Assembly: GCA_029580855.1 (NCBI GenBank)
Contig: JAKPQH010000217.1
Location: 1-58,623, forward strand
Length of the DNA: 58,623 nucleotides
Direction: 5' to 3'
Source of the DNA: a bacterium
Lineage (GTDB): Bacteria > Methylomirabilota > Methylomirabilia > Methylomirabilales > 2-02-FULL-66-22
This document shows positions 41,995 through 49,899 of the stretch, in pieces. The stretch's first letter is position 1, and each line of letters begins with the position of its first letter. A program made the position numbers and the translations under genes. Under the pieces are notes generated by a model. The model saw only the letters and a list, made by a program, of their open reading frames with translations, was not told the origin of the DNA and made no database searches.

Positions 41995-42417
41995 CTAGGA
42001 GAGCGACGGCGAGGCTAAGAACGGATCGTCCGCGTCATTCGGGGTGCGCGAGGTCATCTGGCGCGGCCGCAAGAAACGCCGCGCGAGCAACTGGAAGGCA
42101 TGGCACGTCTTGGGCCGGGGGAAAACGCCGCGCGGACGCTCGGGCGAGGAGGGGTGCGCGCTTCGTTCCGGTCTATGGAACGTCAGGCGAACCGCCTGGC
42201 CGTGCTTTTCCAGCCGGACGCTGGAGGTGGTTTCCAGCGCCGCGATCGGCGCCTGGGGAGCGCGGAGACTGATCGAGATCCCCCCATCCTCCGGAAGCAA
42301 GACCTGGATGGGCGCGGCCACGCCGCACGCCAAGGCCAGGCAAAGCAGTCCGGTCAAAGCCCACCGGTCGGCGGATTGGTTTCGGAGCATTCGGCAAAAC
42401 ATTCGACGTGCCCCCAT
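41995..42417 (-). CDS. Hypothetical membrane-anchored or exported protein, 140 residues
   Basis: It starts at ATG 42417, only about 11 bases after the start point predicted from the promoter at 42435-42463, which rules out the GTG at 42435. One hydrophobic segment (WALTGLLCLALACGVAAPI) precedes VLLPEDGGISISLRAP and a basic, Ser/Pro-rich tail. No known domain. Confidence 0.55.
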   Translation of the reverse strand: MGARRMFCRMLRNQSADRWALTGLLCLALACGVAAPIQVLLPEDGGISISLRAPQAPIAALETTSSVRLEKHGQAVRLTFHRPERSAHPSSPERPRGVFPRPKTCHAFQLLARRFLRPRQMTSRTPNDADDPFLASPSLS

Positions 42418-42434
42418 GACCGTCCGTCCGTTCA

Positions 42435-42463
42435 CGTATACGCCGCCGTCAGCCAGAAGTCAA
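42435..42463 (-). promoter_or_regulatory. Minus-strand sigma-70 promoter
   Basis: Read on the minus strand: TTGACT (42463-42458), 17 bp, TATACG (42440-42435). It drives the gene starting at 42417. Confidence 0.7.
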
Positions 42464-42526
42464 ATAGAGAAATCACGACGCCGCGCGCGCCCGCCACGGC
42501 GTGACCTCTGCGCGCCGCCTTTCCCC

Positions 42527-42555
42527 TTGACGCTCTCGGATCGGTTCGGTAGCGT
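42527..42555 (+). promoter_or_regulatory. Sigma-70-type promoter upstream of the lipoprotein gene
   Basis: TTGACG (42527-42532), 17 bp, TAGCGT (42550-42555). It would leave a leader of roughly 120 bases before GTG 42681. Together with the minus-strand promoter at 42435 it forms a divergent control region. Confidence 0.55.
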
Positions 42556-42680
42556 CCCGAGCATCCAGTCGGAGGAGGGGAAGGCGGCCTATCCTGCCCG
42601 ATATCTTGGGCGGGTGGGGGTGCAGCAAAGTCCCCTCCTATCCTGGAGCGGCTGGGATCCCTCGGGCAGGGGGGTGGCGC

Positions 42681-43379
42681 GTGACCACGGGGAGAGACAC
42701 GAATCGGCACGCGGCGGTCGGATGGCTTATCCTGGCGGTTCTGCCGACACTCATCGGCTGCTCTCGCTCCGGCGCCCTCTCGGGAGACGTGGTCGTCCGG
42801 AATGTGTCCGGCGATTTCAGCCGAGGGGCTCGGATCAGTGTGTATCTGATCCTACCCTCGGAGGCGTTCGAGCGCGAATGGGCCGAAGCGGTGGCCGCGT
42901 TCCGACAAGAGGTTGCCCCGGCGGTAGAAGCCCAAAAGGCGGCTGAGCGCCGGTCCGAAGAGGCTCGGCTGGCGTGGGATCGCGCGTTGGCGGCGCGGGG
43001 CAAGGCCGGGGCGCGACGGGGAAATTGGACGCTGACGCTTCGGGAATCCGCAGCGGCGGCGTCCCACCAGCGCTGGAGAAATCTGCGCGCCGCGGAAGGC
43101 CTCGTTTTCGAGGCCACGAAGCGTGTGTGGGGTATCGTCCGAAAGCACGAAGCGCAGGCGGAGACCGTGGTCCAAAAGCACGCGGCGAAGCGCGTCCAAA
43201 CCGACGAGGTCGGCCACTATGTCCTGGTGAACGTACCCGCGGGAAGGGCATACGTCTACGCACGGCTGCGCGAGAAGCAGGAAGACTTCGTCTGGTTCGC
43301 TCCGGTCGACGTCCGATCGGGGACGCAGCGTGCCGACCTGACGAGCGAGAACCAGCGGCGTTGGCCGTTCGTCCCATAA
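42681..43379 (+). CDS. Lipoprotein with helical, Ala/Arg-rich domain
   Basis: These 232 residues begin with GTG 42681. A signal sequence ends in a lipobox (LPTLIGC; Cys about residue 27), so the protein is likely lipid-anchored in the envelope. After a short beta region (GDVVVRNVSGDFSRGARISVYL) comes a long charged helix, possibly coiled coil (EAFEREWAEAVAAFRQEVAP to about residue 165), and a C-terminal beta region (YVLVNVPAGRAYVYARL). Function unknown. Confidence 0.72.
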   Translation: MTTGRDTNRHAAVGWLILAVLPTLIGCSRSGALSGDVVVRNVSGDFSRGARISVYLILPSEAFEREWAEAVAAFRQEVAPAVEAQKAAERRSEEARLAWDRALAARGKAGARRGNWTLTLRESAAAASHQRWRNLRAAEGLVFEATKRVWGIVRKHEAQAETVVQKHAAKRVQTDEVGHYVLVNVPAGRAYVYARLREKQEDFVWFAPVDVRSGTQRADLTSENQRRWPFVP

Positions 43380-43438
43380 CCCCGCAGGGCGCGACCCCCT
43401 CGCCAAGCATCCCAAGCGCTTCATCCTTCACCCGGTCG

Positions 43439-43591
43439 CTATCTGCCGCGATATGGGCGGGATCCATGGTAGTGGTGGTATCCGCCGTCCCCGTGCCTGT
43501 GCCCTTGCCAGCCGCCGAGCGGGACGACGACGCAACCGGACAGCAGCGCTGCCATCAAAAAACCCAGGAGTACCTTGCCCAGCGATTTCAT
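43439..43591 (-). CDS. Small lipoprotein, 50 residues
   Basis: It begins at ATG 43591 (MKSLGKVLLGFLMAALLSGC), with a clear lipobox (LLSGC) and a short mature part rich in Gly, His and Tyr (GHRHGDGGYHHYHG). The His cluster may bind metal. An AGAGGTGACACT segment supplies the ribosome binding site. The next gene on the minus strand also encodes a small envelope protein. Confidence 0.65.
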   Translation of the reverse strand: MKSLGKVLLGFLMAALLSGCVVVPLGGWQGHRHGDGGYHHYHGSRPYRGR

Positions 43592-43803
43592 AGTGTCACC
43601 TCTGTATGACGGTTCGCGGGGATCGCCCGTACGGCGCACCATGCGCCAGTCCGCCGCACGGCAGTTGGGGGCTTTCGGATTCGATGTCTTCCTCTGATTT
43701 GTGCGGCTTCGAGGCTCGGCTTATGCGTGGACTTCGCGCGGATCATGGGACGGACACGGGGCGACGTCCCGTGTCCGTCGTCGGCGTCGCGACATCGTCA
43801 GCG

Positions 43804-44163
43804 TTAACGGCGATTCCAGCCGCGCCCGTGGCGGTCGTGCGTCCAGTGGTACTTGGGCGCCCCGTTTCGATGGATTACTACCGGTGCCGGGGCGTAAACG
43901 ACGGGGGGTGCGCTGTAGACCACCGGAGGCGCCGGCGTGTACACGACCGGCGGGGCGGGTCGATAGACCACCGGAGGCGCCGGCGCGTACACGACCGGCG
44001 GCGCGAAGACGTTCAGAAGAACCCCGCCGACGACGGCTGCTGTCGCCCCGAGGACCAAACCCGCCGCCAGGTCGCTTCCCGAGTGACCCCCAGCCAGCGC
44101 GACGCCTGGAACGGCCGCAAAGAACAAAGAACCAACCAACGCGATCACGAGCAGCTTGCGCAT
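43804..44163 (-). CDS. Exported Pro/Val/Tyr-rich repeat protein
   Basis: These 119 residues start at ATG 44163 after AAAGGAGGCTGTCAA. A signal peptide (MRKLLVIALVGSLFFAAVPG, cleavage near ALAGG) is followed by a Gly/Ala membrane-like stretch (LAAGLVLGATAAVVGGVLL). Then about six copies of APPVVYxP (PAPPVVYRP, PAPPVVYTP, PAPPVVY) and a basic His/Trp end follow. The DNA of the repeat (about 43880-44000) is itself tandemly repeated and could change copy number. Such proteins are usually envelope-associated. Confidence 0.75.
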   Translation of the reverse strand: MRKLLVIALVGSLFFAAVPGVALAGGHSGSDLAAGLVLGATAAVVGGVLLNVFAPPVVYAPAPPVVYRPAPPVVYTPAPPVVYSAPPVVYAPAPVVIHRNGAPKYHWTHDRHGRGWNRR

Positions 44164-44229
44164 TTGACAGCCTCCTTTCGCTGATACAGGGTGTCTTTTT
44201 TGACTCTCCATCTCGGATCCAATCAACGA

Positions 44230-44245
44230 GTGAGTGATCACTTAC
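44230..44245. promoter_or_regulatory. 16-bp operator-like palindrome
   Basis: GTGAGTGATCACTTAC has a perfect 10-bp core (AGTGATCACT, 44233-44242) and one mismatch per arm. It lies 67 bases upstream of the Pro-rich protein start and resembles TetR-family operators. No TetR gene is visible in the window. Confidence 0.5.
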
Positions 44246-44605
44246 CACTCTACACTTCAGTACGTAACTGGGGCATGCTGCGTTTCACGATGTCGGCTCG
44301 ACGATACCCAGGTCGATTTTTTAGAAGGTCAGAAATATTCCTATCCCGTGTTTTCAAATAGATAGACGGTAACCTCGGCGGAGAGGAAACGGGGGGCTCC
44401 GGTAATCGTTCAGGCCTCGCGGATCTCAGTCCATAAAACCTGGGAAGACGGGAGGTTCGGTGGAGGGTGAACAAATTTCGGATGAGGAGATACCAAGGGT
44501 CGCGCGTGCGGCGAAATGCAGTAGGACGCGGCGGCAGACAAAATCGGTGAACCGTCGGGTGGGGATCCGGTTATGGCTGTCGGAGAATGCGTCGTTACTG
44601 TTCGG
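44246..44605. other. Intergenic stretch of 360 bases, AT-richer than its surroundings
   Basis: No gene is recognised. The part 44310-44460 is noticeably richer in A and T and probably holds minus-strand promoter sequence for the Pro-rich protein, but I could not place a convincing -35/-10 pair. Confidence 0.35.
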
Positions 44606-45352
44606 TCAGTTCCCGGACAAGCTCGCGCCGCGGATCGCGAATCTGGCCCCCTGGGGGGACGCGCCGACCCCGCTCAGGCCCAGGCCGAGGGGGACGGACG
44701 GAACGGTGCGAGCGGGAGGGGCCGATTCGCTGGCGACGAACATGCGGATCCCTTCCAGGCCGCCCCCGTCGAGAAAGGCGAACCATTCCGGCGCGTTGGG
44801 GTCGAGGACCCTGCCGAAAAAGTACAACGGATATTCAATGGCTGTGTCCATCCGAGGCATGATGGCGTTGTGCTTGTCCTGAATGCCGGTCGCGGCGAAG
44901 ACTAGGGCATACCAACCCTCGGTCAGAGTCAATGTCAGGTCTCCCGCGAAGTCCCCGCCGGGTTCGGAAATGTGGATCAGCGTCTTGCCCAGCACGTCGT
45001 CCGTGGTGAGGTTGAAGGAATCCGGGAAGTCGTGCGGCCCGTCCAACCGCACGATGGCACCGACGATATCGGCTTCGACTCCACGGGTATACGGCGCAAA
45101 ATACCCCCCGATGCTGCCTGTCGTCACCGGCTTGGAGACGTGGAATTTCACGCCCAGGAACTGATCCGCCACGATGACCGGCGGCGGGTCTCCGCCCGTT
45201 GCCAGCGGGCCGAGCGCCACACTCTCGTAAATCGAGAAAGCCGCGGCCGCGAGGGGCGTCACGCCGATCAACAGCAGTCCAAAAAGCGCACAAAGACTCC
45301 CCGGTGCCACGTTCATCCGCCATCTCGGCATGCGCGGATTGCCCCTCTTCAT
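44606..45352 (-). CDS. Exported surface protein, choice-of-anchor-R-like domain
   Basis: These 248 residues start at ATG 45352 after AGGGGAGGCATTCCG. The signal peptide is LCALFGLLLIGVTPLAAAAF. The mature part has ADQFLGVKFHVSKPVTTGSIGGYF, GAIVRLDGPHDFPDSFNLTTDDVLG, LTLTEGWYALVFAATG and YFFGRVL, the pattern I associate with choice-of-anchor R proteins. Many of those end in PEP-CTERM. Here the end (TVPSVPLGLGLSGVGA, then a soluble tail) looks like a decayed anchor without the final basic cluster. A broken paralogue lies at 48676-49128. Confidence 0.7.
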   Translation of the reverse strand: MKRGNPRMPRWRMNVAPGSLCALFGLLLIGVTPLAAAAFSIYESVALGPLATGGDPPPVIVADQFLGVKFHVSKPVTTGSIGGYFAPYTRGVEADIVGAIVRLDGPHDFPDSFNLTTDDVLGKTLIHISEPGGDFAGDLTLTLTEGWYALVFAATGIQDKHNAIMPRMDTAIEYPLYFFGRVLDPNAPEWFAFLDGGGLEGIRMFVASESAPPARTVPSVPLGLGLSGVGASPQGARFAIRGASLSGN

Positions 45353-45658
45353 CGGAATGCCTCCCCTGGTGAGCCCGTAGCCGAACTCTACACCATGCCG
45401 ATGATCTCCGCCAGCATCGACAAGCACACACCATGCCGAAAGCCATCCGGGTGCGCCGCGACAAACGCCACGGACACCAACGCTTTTGAAAACAGCTATG
45501 TACACTTGGAGAGCGGTCGGACGGAGTGCGCGACGGCGTCGTTTTTCACTGTGCAAGAATTTGTAGCGCCTTCGGGAATCGGCCGAGGAAGTCCAGCCCA
45601 CGTTCCCCGCCGATCCCGGCGCGCCTTGCGGAGGCGGCATTTCGCCGCGCTGCACGTG

Positions 45659-46078
45659 TCAGGCTGTGTACCCCGGAGCCTGCGCCCAATGCGCTTCCCG
45701 CCCTCTCGCCTTGTGCTCCGGCCCGGCGCACCGGCCATCCCGCGCGACGGTGAGGGCGATTCGATAGGCACGCGAAGGCGTGGGCTCGCCGTCGGCGAAG
45801 ACGCCGTCGATCACGGAAAGCATCTGGGAGAGCACTGCGGACTGCAGAAACGGCACGGCGATCCGGACTTCCCAGGAGCCGAACAGCGACCTCGTGACGA
45901 CCGGCGCCACGATTGCGCCAAACCGCCCATCCAGTGCGTCGGTAAGCGCGATTTGGCGCGCGATCACCGTCTCGCGGTGTTTGCGGCACCAGTCTGCCAG
46001 AACCATAGGCCCGCCGATCAGCGTGAACGCCAGGACGAAAAACACCGCCGAACCGGCCACCGTCACGAGTAACCCCAT
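45659..46078 (-). CDS. Hypothetical membrane-anchored protein, 139 residues
   Basis: The ATG at 46078 follows GGGAGGGGAAAGAC. One N-terminal membrane helix (GLLVTVAGSAVFFVLAFTLIGGPMVL) is followed by a cytoplasmic-type soluble region (HRETVIARQIALTDALDG, then WEVRIAVPFLQSAVLSQML). I do not recognise the family. It lies upstream of the anchor-R gene on the same strand but about 300 bases away. Confidence 0.6.
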   Translation of the reverse strand: MGLLVTVAGSAVFFVLAFTLIGGPMVLADWCRKHRETVIARQIALTDALDGRFGAIVAPVVTRSLFGSWEVRIAVPFLQSAVLSQMLSVIDGVFADGEPTPSRAYRIALTVARDGRCAGPEHKARGREAHWAQAPGYTA

Positions 46079-46509
46079 GTCTTTCCCCTCCCGGCGCGAA
46101 TCGCACCCGTTTTGTGTAGCACGTCCTACGACCCCGAAAGGGTCCAGACGTGAAAACGGCGCGGTGCGGGGGGAATAAGCGGGTAGGCCGTTTCCCGCGA
46201 TCCTATCCAACACGTGACGCGCGCCGCTACCGTGCTTCGCCAGCTTGCTTCCAAACCGATCTGCCGATCGGCCCGCGACGGCACGGCAGGGATCGGCGAG
46301 GCAGGGCCGTGCCCGATGGGAGCTCGAACCGGTATCGGTCGCTTCGGGTGCGGAACACGGAGGTGTATCACCCCCGGACGCCCGGGGCGATCGGCCGCAT
46401 ACGCCCCACCGGCGCCGAGGAGACACTGCAAGCCTCCACCCGTTCCAATGCCCGTGCACGTGAGGGGGTTCTATGGTAGAGTATCTTTGCTCGTGGAGGT
46501 GGGACGACC
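46079..46509. other. Intergenic stretch between divergent genes, nothing recognised
   Basis: 431 bases without a supported gene between the minus-strand membrane protein and the plus-strand PilZ gene. It should hold both promoters; a TAGAGT near 46480 could be a -10 box, but its -35 partner is not convincing. Confidence 0.35.
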
Positions 46510-46884
46510 ATGACGGAGACACAGGACAGGCGGGCGGTGCCGCGCATCGAGCTGGTCGAGCGTCCGGCGGCCAGAGTGCGTGGCCTTCGCGAAGTCCACC
46601 TCCTCGACCTCAGCCCCCTGGGGGCGCAGATCGAACATCTCGACCTTTTCCGCCTCGGCGCCTTCTGCGCCCTGGACCTTCCGCCGCCGTGCGGCGCGTT
46701 GGGTCTGTCCGCCAAGGTGATCTGGTGTGCCGTCATCGGGCGCAAGCGCAAGCTTGGGGGCGACTCTCGTCTCATCGCACGGACCGGCCTCCGATTCACC
46801 ACGCTGACCGAGGCCCAGCGCGCGGCCATCGCCGACAGCCTGCGGCACTTCGCCGCCGCATCCAAGACCGGCAGCCGTCGGTAG
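46510..46884 (+). CDS. PilZ-like domain protein 1
   Basis: These 124 residues carry an N-terminal arginine motif (DRRAVPRIELVERP) and DLSPLGAQIEH, matching the RxxxR and (D/N)xSxxG c-di-GMP contacts of PilZ domains. A beta-barrel follows (FCALDLPPPCGALGLSAKVIW) and then GLRFTTLTEAQRAAIADSL. It probably binds cyclic di-GMP in the cytoplasm and passes the signal to surface or motility machinery. The ATG follows GGAGGTGGGACGACC. It is paralogous to the gene at 47455. Confidence 0.75.
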   Translation: MTETQDRRAVPRIELVERPAARVRGLREVHLLDLSPLGAQIEHLDLFRLGAFCALDLPPPCGALGLSAKVIWCAVIGRKRKLGGDSRLIARTGLRFTTLTEAQRAAIADSLRHFAAASKTGSRR

Positions 46885-47454
46885 TCCGTGTCGCCTCTTT
46901 TCAGGTGTCTCCGCGTGAGCCGCGGATCCCCAGGCACCCCGAGGCTCGCCGTGCCCCCACACGCAACGGATATCGACGCGTGCCAAACCCGGCCCCGGTT
47001 TCTCCGCACGTGGAGCACCGCGCCGCGTGCGACCCCGAGCGAGAGGGCTCCCCCGGTCTCGACGGGTCCGTTCGTCGCCGCAGCCGATTTCACCCCCGTC
47101 TACACCCAGGTCAGCCGGCTTGCCCAACCCACGCAAGCTTTCCTCCGGGATCCCCAAACCGACTTCCGGCAAATCGCCTCGATCCCAACGTGAGCGGACG
47201 GTACGAACTCGGAGCGTTTTCTTCTTTCGTTACCTTGTGATACAGTCGCTCCAGGGGATCCGGCGGGCCGTGCCAAGCCGCGTCGGAGGTCTGCCTCTCA
47301 GCCGACCGTACCGAGGTGTGAGGTGGGCTACGCGACAGGGGGCGGCGGGCCGACCGCGGAAGGGGAGTGTTCGGGACAGCGTCTCCGTCGACGGGTACCA
47401 CGGTTGGGGCGACGCCGGCAGCGAACGTGCGTGCTACGAAGGGGGTGATATGTC
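46885..47454. other. Intergenic stretch of 570 bases, nothing recognised
   Basis: No reading frame with protein-like composition or known RNA was found on either strand. It separates two paralogous PilZ genes and may contain degraded sequence from a duplication. I looked for a cyclic di-GMP riboswitch pattern and did not see one. Confidence 0.35.
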
Positions 47455-47874
47455 ATGCCTACCAGACCCGACCCGCGACGCGTTGCACGGCTCACGATCC
47501 CGTTGTCGCTCCGCGAAGGAGAATTCGCGCACCACCGCGTACAGATCCTCAACCTGAGCCCTCTCGGCGCCCGCATCGCGCACGAGGATCTGCTGCACGG
47601 CGAGGTCGTCTGCTACCTGGACCTCCCACCCACCCTCGGGGGGCTGCGACTCACCGGGCGCGTCGCGTGGACCTGGCTCCGCGGCACCGAGCACACGCTG
47701 ACAGGCGACCGGCGGTCGCACTACGAGAGCGGGATCGAATTCACCAAGCCGACCCCGGATCAACAGGCGGCCTTGGCGAGCGCACTGGCGAAACTCGGCT
47801 CGGCCCAGACCGATCCGGGCGGCACGACCGAGACCCCCGGCGTAGCGCCGGTGGACGCCTCACCGTCGTCGTGA
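47455..47874 (+). CDS. PilZ-like domain protein 2
   Basis: These 139 residues have the same plan as the gene at 46510: DPRRVARLTIPL with the arginine motif, NLSPLGARIAHEDLLHGEVV, a barrel strand region (CYLDLPPTLGGLRLTGRVAW), and a C-terminal ESGIEFTKPTPDQQAALASAL. The C-terminus is a Thr/Pro/Ser-rich tail. It likely binds cyclic di-GMP. The ATG at 47455 follows GGGGGTGATATGTC. Confidence 0.75.
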   Translation: MPTRPDPRRVARLTIPLSLREGEFAHHRVQILNLSPLGARIAHEDLLHGEVVCYLDLPPTLGGLRLTGRVAWTWLRGTEHTLTGDRRSHYESGIEFTKPTPDQQAALASALAKLGSAQTDPGGTTETPGVAPVDASPSS

Positions 47875-48048
47875 CGGCGCGGTGTCTCCTTCCCCGCGGC
47901 CCCGGGCCGCGACGCTAGAATCTGTAACCACCAACCCTGCGAGGTACCGTCACCGTCCGGCCGGACGGGTGCGTCCGCCAGCGGTCGTTGACCGTCCGGG
48001 CTCAGTCCGCGCCACAGGGTTCGGGCGGGATCGCCTCGCACGACGCAT

Positions 48049-48534
48049 TCACCATCGAGAAAGCGCGACACCCTGAGGGGTGGGTTCCAGCGGGCGGGGA
48101 TGCCCGCCGAACATGAGGCGGTCGAAGAGGAAGAGCTTGAACACCCAGATGAGGCCGAACGAGGCGAGATTGACGAGGTTGAGGGCAAGCTGGGCGTCGG
48201 TGTAGGTGCCCGCAAACTTGGCGGCGAGTGTCGAAAGAATGAGGCCGAAGAACGCAACTCCCCAGAAGGGGAGCACCTCTGTGACGAGACGGTTCTTCGA
48301 CCACTTCTCCCAGACCCAGTATCGGGTCAGAATGTAGGCGGGGCCGGCACTCAGGACGACCGCCGCGGCGTTCGAGACGGCAAACGCCCATCCGAGCCAC
48401 GAGTGGGTCAGGACGAGTAGACTCTGGCCGAACGCCACGTTGAACATCGAGACCACCAGGAACCGCCGGGCCTTTTTGCCGTACCCCTCGAAGGTGCGCC
48501 CGATGGGCCCTGCGCCCGTTGCCTGGTTCACCAT
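48049..48534 (-). CDS. GtrA family membrane protein
   Basis: These 161 residues have four membrane helices in the GtrA layout: RFLVVSMFNVAFGQSLLV, NAAAVVLSAGPAYILTRYWVW with the NRxWvF-like motif, LPFWGVAFFGLILSTLAA, and LVNLASFGLIWVFKLFLFDRLMF. GtrA proteins are thought to move or flip polyprenyl-linked sugars used for surface glycans. ATG 48534 is the likely start. It fits the surface-related theme of this region. Confidence 0.83.
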   Translation of the reverse strand: MVNQATGAGPIGRTFEGYGKKARRFLVVSMFNVAFGQSLLVLTHSWLGWAFAVSNAAAVVLSAGPAYILTRYWVWEKWSKNRLVTEVLPFWGVAFFGLILSTLAAKFAGTYTDAQLALNLVNLASFGLIWVFKLFLFDRLMFGGHPRPLEPTPQGVALSRW

Positions 48535-48675
48535 CTCCACACTCCCGGCATGGATTCCGGCTGGCACACTTCTAGGGTGCGGGATGTAAAGGCTCGATGT
48601 CAAGCGATAATCTCCCGGCACTCGTGGTTTACGCGATGAATGTCCCGCCCGCCCCGATCGCCGCGCCGGCGCCGG

Positions 48676-49128
48676 TCAGCACCCGCCGCCCATCCGTTGT
48701 GTCGTCAGGCACGCACCGTGCGGGTACGCACAGCCGCCGGGCGCCGCGTGCGCATCCGGGAACACGTGGACACCGGTCAGGTCCAAGGAATTGGGGAAAT
48801 CGCCCGACCCATGGAGCCGCGCGACGGCCCCAAAGGTGTTCGAGTCGGCCACAAAAGGGTCTGTCTGATATGGCCGAAAGTATCCGCCGATGCTCCTCGC
48901 TATCATCCGTTGGGAGATGTGGAACTTCACCCCCAGGGACTGGTCGCCGACGACAAATGCTGCGGATACGAACGGGTCTCCAAAGGGGCCATTCCCGCTT
49001 TCGTATATCAGCATGGCCATGGCTGCGCTCGAGCTGACGCCAATAGGCCGTGTGCCCAGCAGCAGAAAACGGCATCCGAGATCGACATGCTTTCGACCGC
49101 ACCGGGTCTTCAGACTGGGTGGCGTCAT
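48676..49128 (-). pseudogene. Decayed paralogue of the choice-of-anchor-R-like protein
   Basis: From ATG 49128 the frame reads IYESGNGPFGDPF, VVGDQSLGVKFHISQ, RSIGGYFRPYQTD, GAVARLHGSGDFPNSLDLTG, closely parallel to the gene at 44606-45352 (IYESVALGP, VADQFLGVKFHVSK, GSIGGYFAPY, GAIVRLDGPHDFPDSFNLTT). It then departs into an unrelated Cys/Gly-rich tail and stops, missing about 100 residues. The signal peptide is also poor. It is read as a truncated, frame-shifted copy. Confidence 0.65.
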
Positions 49129-49451
49129 AGCGCGCCCCCTTCGTGCCGAGGAACCGCAGAAAGCTCCCTTGCCGGGTCAGGGCCGAAAGCGCGGCGCGAG
49201 TGCACGCCCAAGTTGCAGACCGACTCAATCGGAACGTGCCGGGTCCGAAGCGTGAGAAAGGCGTTATTTGGAAGCACAAACAATCCTCCGGATCGCCTGG
49301 TGCCGAGCCTGTGGCGCCCGGCGGTCTCCGCTCGCCGCCGGCTGCCTGCCCCACAACTCTCTTGTTTTTTTCCGATTTCCTGAGTTGCAATCACCTACTC
49401 ATTGCTGTGCAAGGTCTGTGGTTTTCAATTTTGACCTTGTGCGTTTGCATC
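49129..49451. other. Intergenic stretch of 323 bases
   Basis: No supported gene. It includes a T-rich stretch (near 49361-49371) and probably the lost 5' part of the pseudogene that follows. Confidence 0.35.
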
Positions 49452-49899
49452 GGTGAGCGCTGGGAGTGTCCATTGGAGGCCGTGCGCGAGGCCCCTGTCA
49501 ATGCGATCTGTCATCGGGATTACCTGCGCGCCGCCGACATCCAGGTCCGCCTCCACGATGACCGTCTGGAAATCTGGAATCCGGGCGCCTGGCTGTACCG
49601 CTCACCCCGGCCGACCCTCAACGTGATCATGATTCGGCCCGACGAAACCCGAGAATCGCAGTAACCTTCTATTCCGCCGGGCTGATCGAGTAATGGGGGA
49701 CCGGGACCATCCGTATGGCAGCCATGCTGAGGGAGGCCGGACGCTCGGAGTCGACGTCAAGATGGCAGGCCTCCGTCGAGTCATCCTGCGGCAGGGACCA
49801 ACCGCCACGGCCCGTCTGCAGGAGATGGGACTGAATAGCCGCCAGGTCCAACTCATGGACTACGTCCGGGAGCATGGCAGGATCACTAACCGGGCATAT
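49452..49899 (+). pseudogene. Remnant of an AlbA_2/HATPase_c_4-type ATP-binding protein (RecG C-terminal-like)
   Basis: Three pieces in three frames match one protein. PLEAVREAPVNAICHRDY with IQVRLHDDRLEIWNPG (49461-49600) is the first. AGLIE, then a TAA stop (49691-49693), then WGTGTIRMAAMLREAG is the second. NSRQVQLMDYVREHGRITNR, the C-terminal helix-turn-helix (49834-49895), is the third. The N-terminal half is absent. The third piece is cut off exactly where an IS3-type end begins. It is certainly non-functional. Confidence 0.7.

Noticed and set aside
43880..44000. Tandem repeats that could suggest a CRISPR array
   Set aside because: The repeats are in-frame coding repeats of a Pro-rich protein with no variable spacers. 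No CRISPR array or cas gene was seen anywhere in the window.
46885..47454. Possible cyclic di-GMP riboswitch between the PilZ genes
   Set aside because: The conserved GEMM elements (GGGCAAACC-like and GACGCAAAGCC-like) are not present on either strand.
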